Positions 10,888 through 23,044 of a stretch of 64,000 bases of DNA are shown piece by piece. The notes under the pieces are model-generated. The model saw only the letters and a list, made by a program, of their open reading frames with translations. It was not told where the DNA came from and searched no databases. The position numbers and the translations under genes were made by a program. Source of the DNA: Plecoglossus altivelis. Lineage: Eukaryota > Chordata > Actinopteri > Osmeriformes > Plecoglossidae. The DNA lies in contig BROE01000004.1 in assembly GCA_036571765.1 (NCBI GenBank), positions 3,661,390 to 3,725,389 of the forward strand, written 5' to 3'. How positions within the stretch are numbered: the stretch's first letter is position 1; each line of letters begins with the position of its first letter.

Positions 10888-13800
10888 ATGAGCTTCCAGC
10901 TCCTGGCCGATAGCCACCATGAGGATATGTTGGAGGCTATGCACCAACTGAGACGGAAAGGTCACCTGTGTGATCTTACGGTACAGGTGAATTTCCAAGG
11001 AGCCCTGGAAGAGTTTGAAGTCCATCAGGTGGTGCTTGCTGCGTCCAGTGGCTACTTTAAATCTATTCTACTTGCCCGAGATGCTCCCAAGAAAGTAGTC
11101 CTCACCAATATACACACCATTGATTTCGGCACCTTTGTAGAGTATATATACACTGGTAAAGCACAGGTTGCCAAAGAGAGAATGTGTGATGTTCTTGAGA
11201 TGTCAAATGTTTTGGACTGTAAAATGCTTACAGAGGCTTGCAACGTAGTTTTGAATACAGAAACAGCAAGTGGGCCTATCATAGAATCATCACAAGAGGC
11301 AAAGGGAAGTTTAGAAGCTGTGACGTTGACACAAAACACTAGAGTCGTGAAACTGCCAAGGAGGTCTTGGATGAAGAGATCCATGGATCCAGAGGTGTCA
11401 GAGGAGAAGGAGGTTAGCCCTAAAAAGGCAAACATCAAAGTCACAGCTGAGGTGACAAATAACTTTGACCCTAAGCTCCCAGGACGGAGGTTAAGCAACA
11501 GACTGGCAGGGCGGAAGGTCTACGTTGGCCTTCCCAAGAAGCGTAGACTGAAGATCAGCTCAGGTCTGGTAGAGACCTCCGACCAGGATGCTCCTGGCTC
11601 CTCCCTGGAGGACGAGGCTCCCACGGAAACTGGGATGGAGGGAGAGGAGGAGGAGGAGGAGGGAGAGGGAGTGGACGACCCTGAGAAAACGGCTGACGAT
11701 ATCCAGGAAGAGGAGCCTGTGGATGACCCCATGTTCATGGAGGAGGAGGATGAGGAGGAGGAAGGGGAGGAGGAGGAGGAGGAGAGCACGAGGAGGAGGG
11801 TGGCCAAGCGAGGCGACACGCAGTACAAGTGTGAGAAATGCCAGCGGACCTTCCTCTATGAGAAGAGTTACCTGAAGCACATCAGGTGGGTGCTGGGGTT
11901 TGGGGTGAGTCCTCCTGGTCACAGCAGCGATGTAGTCGTGCTTGTTGTCATAGCGTCACCTGTCCCTCTGTGTGCGCCGTCCCAGTGTGAGTCACGGCGT
12001 ACAGGCGGAGGTGGTGTACCGCTGTGACACCTGCCAGCAGACCTTTGCTAACCGCGGGAACCTGAAGATCCACGAGAGACACGTCCACAACGACGAGCGC
12101 CTCTTCTCCTGCGACGTCTGCGCCAAGACCTTCAAACGCAAGAAGGACGTCATCCGCCACCAGCGCCAGGTGACGCCTGCTGATCTCCGTAACCACTTGG
12201 GTTTCCCACGTTCGAACGGCTATTGTACCCGTATCTGTTGTCTCCACTGGCCCTGTTGAATAAGCACAGCCTTAAGATGTTTCATTCTTTTCCCTCCCAG
12301 GTCCACGAGGGCGGAGCAGGTGCCATGCGGCACGTCTGTCCTGTCTGTAGCAAGTCCCTGAGCTCTCGGACCGCCCTGACTCTACACGAACGAACCCACA
12401 CGGGAGACAAGCCCTTTGAGTGTCCTGAATGTCAGGCCAAGTTCTCCCAGAGCTCCGCTCTCAAGACGCACCGCAGGTACCCCCCGCACAGCCAGCCGGA
12501 GCCGTGTTTTAATATGGGGATTTGATGGATCGTTGATCTGATCGGATTTGTCTGTTCGTGTGTGTGACAGGATCCACACCGGAGAGAAGCCGTTTGCCTG
12601 TGACCAGTGCGAAGCCAGGTTTAACCAGAAGCACATGCTGTGCTACCATAAGAGGTCACACACAGGTCAGAGCAGGCTTTCGCAGCTCTTGGTACAGTTT
12701 CCCCCTTACAGGGCTGACTGACGTGAGGACCTCTTGCGTTCAGCTCAACAAATGGATCTCTTTTGTGCTCGTGTCTCCCAGGAGAAAAGCCCTTCATGTG
12801 TGAGAGCTGTGGGAAAAGCTTTGCGTCAAAAGAATACCTGAGGCACCATGCCAACATCCACACAGGGGAGAAACCTTACAAGTGCGATCGCTGCGGACGA
12901 GGCTTTGCACAGAGAAACTCGCTCCACCAGCATATGAAAACCCACACAGGTGAACACACACACACGTATTCATACAACTTAACACTCATATCAACATGCT
13001 CTTCTTGATCTGTTGTCATATCGCTGTGTTTACTCACCCGTTCATGTGTCAGGCGAGCGTCCCTACAGCTGCAGCTTCTGTGACAAGAGCTTCACCCAGC
13101 TGAACGCCCTGCAGAGACACCAGCGCATCCACACGGGAGAGAAACCCTACATGTGCGGCCTCTGTAACCGCACCTTCACCGATAAATCCACCGTCCGCAG
13201 GCACACCATGGTGAGGCAGATACACCTGCACACACAAACACCGCCTGCCATTCCTTGACTTACTCGTTAACGTTTAAGTACATGACACTGACCTGATGTG
13301 TCGGCGTGAGAAGTGAGAGATTTTTCTTATCCTGTCGACAGACTCATGACATGGACGCCCCCTGGAAGAACTACCTGGTGGTTCTCAAGGGGAATATGGA
13401 GGATAAGAAGCCCAAAAGCTTAACCAAGGTGAAGGTCCAGAAGACTGGAGAAGGAAAGAAACCTCGAGGAGTCACGGCTGGAGACGTGAGTAAAGTCCAG
13501 GAGGGGGCGGTGATGCTTCCAGCTGGCCCCGTCACCCTCCCTGCCGACTGGACCGGGCCAGGCACCATCGCCCTGGTCAGCCACCCCAGCCAGGGAGGCA
13601 TCATGGTCATCCAGGCAGAGGGCACCCAGATCGTCACCGACGGCACAGGGAACAGCATCCTCTCCCTGGACGGCTCCACCATCGGCATCCCCTACTCCAT
13701 CCCCGTCTCCATCTCCCACTCCCTCCCCGGCTCGTCCTCGGAGGCCATGCTGGCTCACGTGTCCGAAACCCCCTCCATCACCACGGCGTCCGTGCTGGAG

Positions 13801-14052
13801 ACGGTGGTGTCTCAGACGCTGCTGGCTCCTGTTACCGTGGTGGAGTCGTCCTCGGAGATGGGGATCCCAGGCTTGGAGGAGGACAAGGGGGGAGCAGAGA
13901 GCTCTCCTGTGTCAGGGGAGGACTGTGTTACAGTGCAAGCAGCCGACCTGGAGACAGAGGGGTATCCGTTAGCCTGCATCCCCCCTGACAGAGAACAGAG
14001 CGCTACTGAGGACTCCAGTCCTGTGGGGGCCATGGTCGTCTCCATAAACTAG
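10888..14052 (+). CDS. gzf1: GZF1, GDNF-inducible BTB/zinc-finger transcription factor
   Basis: Seven coding exons: 10888-11885, 11986-12169, 12301-12476, 12571-12665, 12782-12949, 13053-13210 and 13342-14052. Phases join and give 829 residues. The start ATG is 26 bp into the exon and opens with MSFQLLADSHHEDML, a BTB/POZ domain (about 1-115, dimerisation). A basic LPKKRRLK signal (about 213-220) is a likely nuclear import sequence, followed by a glutamate tract (about 250-302). Ten C2H2 fingers (about 313-592) include FASKEYLRHH, FAQRNSLHQH and FTDKSTVRRH helices that match GZF1 orthologues. The first finger has an unusual HX4H end (HISVSH). The C-terminal tail is serine/threonine/valine-rich. 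The family represses transcription through a specific palindromic site. The gene lies next to napb, as in human. Confidence 0.95.
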
Positions 14053-14497
14053 ACTGTACACCGTCTGGGTGTAAGTAACTGGGGTTTGCGTCCAACTCAT
14101 GCCCACTGCGTCGGATGCATCGTCTACACCGATGCGGCATGTTTTTATTTAGTTACAAGCAATCATGTTTTATAGAATTCAGTTCAACGTTTTAACAGAA
14201 TGCCTCTTCGATCTTATAAGATGCTAGTGTGACGCATGTCCAAGGCCCAATCAAATCCTGCATAGCAGGCCTTGGGAAGAAGGTTTTATGATCATTCTTC
14301 AATCAGACTTGCAGTATTGCGTGTGTAGTGGCACTTTTAAATGGATATTACATACAGTATAAAATGGTACAAATCTTACAAGTGGTGATGTGAAGCTCAT
14401 CCATAATCGTTTTGTTTTCACACAGTAAGATCATGTCTGTAAAAAGTGTTAAAACGCGTTCAAAAACATTGCAAAAATACCATGCAGTAGATATGTT

Positions 14498-14503
14498 TTT
14501 ATT
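14498..14503 (-). terminator. napb: Probable napb polyadenylation signal
   Basis: TTTATT on the plus strand is AATAAA on the minus strand, about 1.35 kb beyond the napb stop codon. It sits past the gzf1 stop and just upstream of the gzf1 signal, so the two 3' UTRs would overlap slightly. Confidence 0.4.
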
Positions 14504-14528
14504 ACTGTACATTCACACAGACGGAGTA

Positions 14529-14534
14529 AATAAA
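14529..14534 (+). terminator. gzf1: Probable gzf1 polyadenylation signal
   Basis: AATAAA lies 477 bp after the gzf1 stop codon and is the first canonical hexamer on the plus strand downstream. A later one lies near 15319. Confidence 0.55.
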
Positions 14535-14998
14535 AAGATCATTATTTAGGCAGAGACACTCAGGTTGATTCAGTAGAAAGGTTTGTGCAGTCTGTTCACA
14601 CCAATCAATGTAAGACGACACTAAGCTACAACTAAGTTCCATGCAGCCATGCTCTGTATAGGGCTTGTAAGTGCTCTACAGGTAAACCTTCGTCCAAGTC
14701 ACAACATACCACATGATGGGCTCCACAGAACAGGCTGTCTGTGTGTAGAGAGACTGCCCTCCGGTGGACAGGGAAGGTACAACTAATCCTTGCATTTAAA
14801 AATACATGAATATGGCCAGATTCTTCACATGGCTGGACGTACAAAGTAAAAAATGTATTGGTGGTCCACCCCTCCTTGCCCCACCATGTAAAAATTGAAC
14901 AATTATATGACGTGTATGGATAGTACATATTGTTTTAAATCAGGGAAACCATAATTCCACAATCAAAACGTCAGATGATTCTAACAGTCTTATGAGTG

Positions 14999-15215
14999 GG
15001 CAGGCTGCTGTGCTGGCGCAGGACTGCTGTGCTAGCGCAAAGCTGCTATGCTGGCGCAGGGCTGCTGTGCTAGCGCAGGGCTGCTGTGCTAGCGCAGGGC
15101 TGCTGTGCTAGCGCAGGGCTGCTGTGCTAGCGCAGGACTGCTGTGCTAGCGCAGGACTGCTGTGCTAGCGCAGGGCTGCTGTGCTGGCGCAGGGCTGCTG
15201 TGCTGAAGCAGGACT
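14999..15215. repeat. 19-bp minisatellite in the inferred napb 3' UTR
   Basis: About eleven copies of 'ctgctgtgctagcgcaggg' with few changes (CTGGCG, GCAGGAC) are in tandem. If napb ends at the hexamer at 14498, the array is transcribed within its 3' UTR. Each unit contains GCTAGC and would pair with its neighbours as a short hairpin. Confidence 0.85.
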
Positions 15216-15847
15216 GCACCAACATCAAGCGATAGTCACCAAGTCCCTCACATTCACCTCGTAATACATTTCCTGTCGGGTATGATGGCTACTCACTATC
15301 AACCAAACAACTTTTGGAAATAAAACAAATACACTAACAATTCCAAGTATATGATATTGAAATATATACTCATAAGTTACCGATCTCTAGATTCAAAGCC
15401 AGTCTGCTGAAACTGAAGACCAAATCACAATTGGACAAATCATGCAGCGTTTGGTCTCAATACTAACATCTTGATAATGCTTCAGTAGAAGTGGTCCGGA
15501 CCTTTTAGATCTCCTTGGTTACTGGTCGCCCAGAGTAGAGAGCTGTCGTGAGTGTCTGTCCTCCACAGAAAGGCGTGATCAAACAGCTTCACGCCCTAGC
15601 TAGCTTTGGTAGACGTTAATACTGAGAAACAGCCATAGAACTATAAATAGATGGTACATTGGGAATGAAACCAAGTATTGTGATCTAAAGATGCTCTAGG
15701 CTTTGCTGCTGAGCGTACGTGAGTGTAGTGTATGCAGAATCTGTACTGAGTCATTTGCACTAAAACAATAGGAGATGATGGAAGGAGAGGGGAGGCATGC
15801 CCTGGAAGGTCCCCCCCCCTGCTAAGAGCCTTCCTCCTGGGGTAACT

Positions 15848-18800
15848 TCACTTCAGGTCGCCCTCATCCCCTTGGATGCTCTTCTTGATGCGCAACAGCA
15901 TGGTGGTGTGCCATTGGTCCAGACGAGAGATGGAGTCAAACTCCTTCACCTAACAGAGGTACATGGAGACGTTTGAAAAGCTGTCTGGAAGGAGGGCTAA
16001 TCATCTCACTACTGAAATGACCCAAATCCACTTGAATGGTTCAGAAAAACTACCAACTTGAACTTATATTAAATAGGACAAGAAAACAACAATGCCACAT
16101 TATTTGGTAGAAACTGAAGCTTTTTCTGAGAAGAAGACTCACTGCGTCTGTGAAACCCTCGCTGTTCTGTTCCTCGTGAGCTTCCAGAAGTTTCTGTCAA
16201 AGACGAAATCTAGGTTAGAAACAAGGGCTGGAATAACAAAGGAGCAGATGTTGTCAGTCGTTCAGATCACGCACCTTCAGCAGCTTGCATTCTCTGGAGT
16301 CAGAGAAGGCTGGGAACATCTCCTCGTACTTCTCCACCGCAAGCTGCCGGAAGAATCTAGATATCAGCCACGAGACCATGACACCAAACACCAGGAGACA
16401 ACGTCAGGTTCTAAAGGCCAGGAGAACAAACCTTTGCGTTCAGCTCATCCACAATAAAGTGACACAAGGAGGCTTTGAAGAAGTATTCTTTGGCGCTGTA
16501 TTTCAAGAGGGGGTTATCCATGGTGCTGGATCCAACCTGGCAACCACACAAAGCACATCCATGAGCTTAGAAGACCGCCTCACGATGGGTACATCAAAGT
16601 GAACTCCCTTTGAATCAGAACCCCACCTGCTCGTAAATCTCGATGGCCTTCTGGTACTGCTCCAGCTGCGCGCTGTAGGCGCCCACCTTCAGAAGACACT
16701 TGTTAGCAGAGCTGTGAAAGAAACATGGGGAGATGTGAAGCAGACATCCAGCCTAGTCCAGGATCGACATGACCTGACCTGTACACAGAGCTGGAAGGAG
16801 CCTCACCTGTTCGATTCTTCTCCCTTGAAGTAGTCTGCTGCCTGCTCGTAGTGGGCAATCGCCTAAAGAAAACACACGAGAGATGTAAAAGACTGAGAAC
16901 TACCTAGAGTGAAAACAAAACAGCATTCATTTGAGGAGATGGAATAGGCCCTCACTTTTTCAATGTCCACCATCTCCGACTCGTAGATCTCCGCGATGGT
17001 GATGTGGTGTTTGGCTGCAATGGTGAACCTTCCCTGGAGAAGGAAAGAAGGGAGGAAAGAGGGAATGGTGACTAACTGGATGCGGCCGAGCCCGGTGTCG
17101 ATGGGGCTGTGGTCGGCCTTCCTCTGCCACAGCACAGGGAAGAGGAATCACAGCTACAGCCAGAAGCCTCAGAACAACTAGGGAGAGGAGCTAGGAGTCC
17201 CTGCACACGTCTATTTCACATGGTCATGCTACACAACAAAGACGCAGAACACCCGAGTACCTGCACTCAGAAATGCTTAAAAAAGGGTGTGGCGTTGTAA
17301 CGTCGCAGGCACAAGCACCTACAGCACATGCCTGGCTGATGGGGAAAGTGGCTCAGAAAGCACAGATGGCGTGTGTGTGTTTGTGTGCAGCTTACCATGT
17401 CTGTGTATATATCGATGGCTGCATTTAAACACTTGATTGCCTCTAATGGCAGCATTAAAGGAAGAGGAGGAATAAGTCAGACTGTAAGGACAACGTTAGT
17501 GATAGTAGAACACACACAAACGGTGTACTGGGAAGTTACATACATCTCTTACACACTGTAATTAAAACAAATCACCCTCAAGAGTACATTTCATATACAT
17601 CCATTTGGTACAGTGATATAGTAGCTATACGTTACTATACAGTGAAAGACTTACCGACATATACAGCGGTTAATGCAGAGTAAGGTCAAGGTTACATCTA
17701 ATCTATTGAATTGTTCTACATCAAACTAGGCATATGGGGATGAATGCCGCTATGTTCTATAAATCCTTCTTGATGACTTGTATTAAGGTTATTACATTCA
17801 TGCACTGGAGAACAGTACAGCAGACAGACCCTGATGATAACTCTAATGCTGCTCTACAGAGAATCACAAGAGCAGAGAAGCGCCGCTCGAGCCAATTCAA
17901 ATGACTGAAGAATTCAAGAGAAATATGTCAATTCCCCTGAACCTCATCTGAGTCTGATGGTGAAATCAGGTTATACACTTGGTAAACTTCCATCTCGACT
18001 CCAACTCCAGCCTCTCCTGTCCTGATTTGTGAATTCCCTCATCAGAGAGCTATCGCTCTGATCTCCCCATCAGAGAGGGAGGGGAGACCCAGAACTCTCT
18101 AGGAAATGCTTTGAACTGGATCTCATTCTGAGTCTTCCCAGTAGACTGACACCCCCCCCCCTTCCCCCCCCGTCCCCCATTGAGAGTTCGCTCCAGTTCT
18201 ACAGCCTCAGCTCAGATCCCTCTGCAGGGAAAGTGGATGCAGCGACCCCTAAGTCTAACTGGTCTGGTGTTACAGCCCTGCCAGTAGGGTCTTCAGTCTG
18301 TCTACCCTTCCAGAGCCAGTCATTTAGCGGGTGTTTCGGTTCATCAACCGCCTCTCCTCTGTTTGCTGTGGAGACGGCTTGTATGTATCGTTCAGACGGC
18401 AGAAGGAAGACCCTGGACCCTGGTCCCCAGGCTGGGGGGGAGACAGCGTCCCAGCAGTGCAGCTCACCGTTAGGGTCGGACTTCTTGAAGGCGTTGCCCG
18501 CATCGATGAAGCTGACGGCGGAGTCGTGTTTGTTCTGGAGCTGCATGTGAAGACGGGCTGCCTTGCAGAACGCATTACCGGCAGCTGGAGAGAAACACAC
18601 ACGCACACATACACATGCACACATACACATGCACACATACGCATGCACACATACGCATGCACACATACGCATGCACACACGCACACACACACACACACAC
18701 GCACGCCAGCGTACACACACACACACACGCCAGCGTACACACACACTCGCATACACACACACGATGAAATCCATGTCCCCCTTGCCCCTGGTTGCTAATT

Positions 18801-20552
18801 CAACACAGCCAAATTCAACATAATTCGAAGGATGGCCCCCTTGGTTTCCAGGGACAGTGATGGTGTTTATCAGTGAGAGAAAACAGAAACGCACCACTCC
18901 AGTTCTTGGCCATCTTGAACATGTTGGCTGCTCTGGCGTACATCTCACATGCCTCCTCCACTTTATGAGGCCCGCTGGAAGGACAAGGAAAACCGCAAAC
19001 ATTCAACAAAAGCACCGACACGTGAAGGTGGATTCAAATAAACGGTGAACAAATCTTTGAAACTGTGCCACCTGGGAGCACAGAAACAGAGATCGGCCTG
19101 TTTAATAGAGAATATCCAGAGACATAGTGGTGCAAAAGAAACAAGACCGTCTGACCAATCAGGTTCAGAGTTTTTGGGAGGGATTCACGCCATTGGATGT
19201 TGCGAGTCTGCTCCGACTTACAGCCGTAGCTGCCTTGACGTCCGTATCGATTTCTGTCTTTGTGATCTACTACTGTAGATGACCCCTGGGAACTCCCTGG
19301 AACACTAACGATTCCCTGGCCAGCCTATCACACTTGAGCTAGAGCGGATGACATCATTGTTCAGTGTGTGTGTCCCCCCCCCCCCCCCCCCCCTTAACTC
19401 CCAGAGCTGTGTTGAGGGGTCACAATGACAGTGCACTGCTGAGTCATGACTCATTTGTATTGCACAGCACAGGCGGTGATAGAAACAGATGCAAATTAAA
19501 AACACACCAATATTATCTTGATGAACAAGGGCAGATAAGGAACACTTGAAAGGGCACCATGCTGTGCTTATTGTCCTACATTTCTGATCTGACAGGAAAT
19601 TCTTGCCAAATAACACACGTTTAGGGCACTGATGCTGGGGGCTGTGACCATAGCTGCGAGCTGGTGGGAAAACCTGATCAATCTTTTGTATTTGCATCTA
19701 GGGGATTGACTCTGTTGAAATCCTAAATGATTATTTAAGCAACAGCATAGCAAAACGGCATTTCACATTCAACACTTGTCGTCCTGCAGTGCAGACAGAC
19801 AGCACACCCGCCCAACCTAAACGAACGATTTCTTAAACAGGTGGAGGAGCAGAGGTGATCTATAATCCTTCACTGTAAAACCACTGGCAGTCGATTTGAA
19901 AGAACGTAGAAGGCAGGGATCTTAACGAAGGGGAGGCGTATATGTTAACACAGGGTTTTTGCTGAAAAGTGTTATTTTGTCATTTATTGCTGACAATGAA
20001 CGACAAACCTCAGCAACCTAGTCAAAACCTACCATGCGCTTAAGAGTGGCTTAAGACTAAACAATACCCAGACATACTACAGCAACCCTAACTGACAGTT
20101 AACAAGCAAATCATCGTCACCGCCTAAGGCCATGACTATTAACCTGCGTGAGGTGTTCATTGTATTTAGCTTGGTCTAGTCTAGCTAGCAAAAGTCGGCA
20201 TAGGTCAGAATGCTTTAAATATAAGAAAGCAGTGGGTTATCAAGTTAAATAACTATTATGTCCTCCGTTACTATTTGGCATGCATCATTTGTAGATTAAT
20301 GAAACCTCGAGAGACTATTTTAAACTGCCATGTCACATCTCTGAAACAAACGGTGATACTCAGTTAATCAGCTAAAACGTTTGTGCGGCTAGCGTTAAGA
20401 AACGGGACTACGCTACTTAGCAGGCACTTGTTTTTGGTGCAGTGTTCTTACCCGCCAAACATTCCTCCCAAGAAAGACCCTGAATTCTTCACTTTTTTAT
20501 CAGCATCGGCCATAAGTTGAATGGCTTCTTTCTCTTTTCCAGAGTTATCCAT
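15848..20552 (-). CDS. napb: Beta-SNAP, NSF attachment protein
   Basis: Eleven coding exons in transcript order: 20552-20452, 18974-18895, 18584-18468, 17442-17396, 17033-16956, 16862-16807, 16711-16627, 16536-16432, 16343-16275, 16193-16143 and 15949-15848. They total 296 residues against about 298 in human NAPB. The product starts MDNSGKEKEAIQLMADADKK. A membrane-contacting loop NSGSFLGGMFGG follows, then the helical-repeat sheet (AANMFKMAKNWS, GNAFCKAARLHMQ, FTIAAKHHITIAEIYE). It ends with DQWHTTMLLRIKKSIQ and a penultimate Leu, the residue that in alpha-SNAP stimulates NSF. SNAPs recruit NSF to spent SNARE bundles for disassembly. EFDSISRLDQW, KKSIQ and the LK end fit the beta rather than the alpha paralogue, as does adjacency to gzf1. 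Confidence 0.95.
18595..18765. repeat. (CA)n microsatellite in napb intron
   Basis: ACACATGC/ACACACGC repeats lie directly upstream (in transcript sense) of the exon at 18584-18468. The 267-codon minus-strand open frame across this area is exon plus intron plus repeat. Confidence 0.85.
19373..19393. repeat. Poly-C run in napb intron 1
   Basis: About 21 consecutive C residues (G on the transcribed-sense strand) in the first intron. Exact length is likely unreliable. Confidence 0.8.
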
Positions 20553-20684
20553 TTTCTTAAGACAAAGGTGCAAAACACCGGCTAACAGTTAGATGAAAGT
20601 ACTCGCACAGGATTGTAGCTAGCTAATGAAGGATTACAGCCGACGGGTTTATTTGGCGTGGGCGTGCACCTACAGTGGCTTATA

Positions 20685-20703
20685 GCATCCTGGGATTTGG
20701 AGT
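20685..20703 (-). promoter_or_regulatory. napb: ZNF143/SBS-like element upstream of napb
   Basis: Read on the minus strand the sequence is ACTCCAAATCCCAGGATGC, close to the ZNF143 (SBS) consensus with its CCCAGxATGC core. It lies 133 bp upstream of the napb start codon in the same orientation. A GC-rich GGCGTGGGCGTGC box lies between them, and no TATA box is obvious. Confidence 0.45.
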
Positions 20704-20704
20704 G

Positions 20705-23044
20705 CGTCTGTCAACAGTAGTCTTAAAGAGGTATCAAGTCTAACTCCACTCGGAAAAGATCATACATTTTGAGGCATTTAATGATTTTGACTGCTTTAAA
20801 TGCTTGTATAGCTTTTACATCCTGTTTTAAATGTCAACTATGTGACTCATCTTACAAATACAAAATATGTAGTCAGGCTTTGTTTTTTTCACATAGCCTG
20901 CCCTACAGCATGGATTTGTGGAAGAAATTCTGACCCTGTAAACGGGACATTACAATGTAGGCGATGTCATGAAAGGAGGATACGTAACATATATAAAACA
21001 ATGACCTCTAGCGGGTGTTTAACGTCAGGCGCGTGTCCGGTACTGTACGTGTACAATGCAGCAGGTGGTGCTCGAGTTATGACAATTATGTGTCACGTGG
21101 CCGGTTGTTTACCATTGTGTCGCAGACCAAAATAGATCAGGTTACTGGTTCATTTCCTCAACAGAATGCAGTGGCTCAACAAAACAGCGTTAAAGGCTTT
21201 TTTGTCTTGATTTTAGCAGATCACTAATAATTTAACCAGGGGTGGCATGAAGTACGTATACACACACATCTGAATAGCATACATTCATAGCTTGTGTCCA
21301 CTACCAGAACTCCGATTTATTAATAAATTGTATGTCGAGAAAGTAAGAATAAAAACGGACATCTGGTGTCAAAACAATGGGCGTGGTGGTAGTAGAACAC
21401 TTTTACACACAAACATTTAGGCTATATTGGTACATGTAAAAGGTGTTTAATGAATGATTCAAAGGAAAATATTTGGGGACAAATGACAGGCCTGCTTGTA
21501 TAAAGCTACATTAAAGAAGCAGGATATTGCGCAGTAGGAAGAGACCTTGACTGCACATCATAAGGTTGCCAAGTCAAAATCCCCATTATGTTGCTTTGAA
21601 GAGTATCTAATACATTACGTTTATCATCTATAAACGGACATTTTCATACCAGAACAGACTCATTGTGATCAAGATGACTGTTAATAAGACAAAGACAGTG
21701 AGCAAGGATTCTTTTTTAAGCTATGTCAATTTTATTTTTTTCTGCAGGAATTCAGAATGACATTTACACTGGATAAATCTTATTTGTTCATTCAGTCAAA
21801 ATGTGCTTTCTCAGGGCAAGAAAGACACATTCTGTCTGACATACTAACTACATATAATTTTTGCTTTTACACTGACATAACCATTGGTAGGTCTGTATAG
21901 AGACATATTTATAGGTCTGTATAGGTCCGTATGCAGACCTATCAATAGTTGAGAGACATATCTACAGAAAGCAGCAGCGCACAAACGATCATGATCAAAT
22001 GCAGTTACTGTCATGTTTAAGATGTGATTGAAACACAATATAAAAGTGAAAGAGTAGAAGTTGCAACATTGGAGGAAAAACGAGGACTGAAAACATTTTG
22101 TTCAACTGAGGCTACAGAAAACAAATGTGAAGTCTGGTTTGCATTGAGTAGTCAAGAGTGAGGTATAGAGATTCAAGCATGCAGCTGTGGAGACAGGAAA
22201 GAAATCTGGAATTCGTCATTAAGGCTATCTGATGAACAATCAAGTAAAGGTATATCAGAGTAAAATGTTCCCTTCAGATAAACAACTCCAGAATATTTGT
22301 CATTTATTGTCCTCAACTACGGAAGTAATGTTCCTAATGTTTTTATGAATCTATGACTACTGGCGAAAGCACATGCATTTTAAATAACACTGCTGTAATA
22401 GTAATGTAGGTGGCAAATCAGAATGTAGTCATCCATGTGTATGACTGGAAAAGCATACATGGCCCATTTGAAAACCTTTATCATTTTAAATAATCAGAAA
22501 ATTGGCTTCACAAAAGACACCTGAAATTAAAATCCTTGAGACAGCATCATTTTATGAAAAAAAAAGAAAAGAAAAAGAGAAAAACTACAGAAAATGTCAA
22601 AAGAAATGTTTTGGTAGTTGTGGTTTTTGTGACTAACCTATTGAACTTCTTGGCATCAACAACCTGTCTGTACTCACAGAACTGGTTTGGCAAATCAACA
22701 TTCTCCGTCCCAGTCAAAACACACGACAGACGACAAGTCTCCTCATTGGTGTCTGTGAACTAAGGAACTAGAATACTATGAGAAGGTCAGTTTATGAGGG
22801 ATCATCACACAAGCTCATCTGTCTGGGCCACAGCTTATCACACAAACCTGCTTTCTCTCGTCCTTCTGGCCACGCTTCATGGACAGACAACACTAGCGTA
22901 TCTAAATCACTACAACCTTCTCGCAATCGTTGGTAAAAAAACAAAAACAAATAAAATTAATGTCTTCTCAAGTGGACCAGTGGGCAGGGTTGGCCGCTTG
23001 ACGTCTGGACGTCCAGCGACAGCAGGAGGCTCCTGGAGGGACGT
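20705..23044. other. Intergenic DNA and gpcpd1 3' UTR
   Basis: The right part is the 3' UTR of gpcpd1 (minus strand). Candidate AATAAA signals on the minus strand lie at 22303-22308 and 21731-21736, and I cannot tell which is used. A SINE-like piece lies at about 21520-21600. Between 20,705 and about 21,500 I see no coding exon. Confidence 0.5.
21520..21600 (+). mobile_element. Degenerate tRNA-derived SINE head
   Basis: GCGCAGTAGGAAGAG resembles a tRNA A box region. CTTGACTGCACATCA resembles an anticodon arm, and AAGTCAAAATCCCCA a decayed B box arm. The order and spacing match a tRNA, but the arms no longer pair well. I read it as an old tRNA-derived retroposon. Confidence 0.4.

Noticed and set aside
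18199..19002. 267-codon minus-strand open frame
   Set aside because: It reads through two napb exons, an intron and a CA repeat. Only 18,974-18,895 and 18,584-18,468 are coding.
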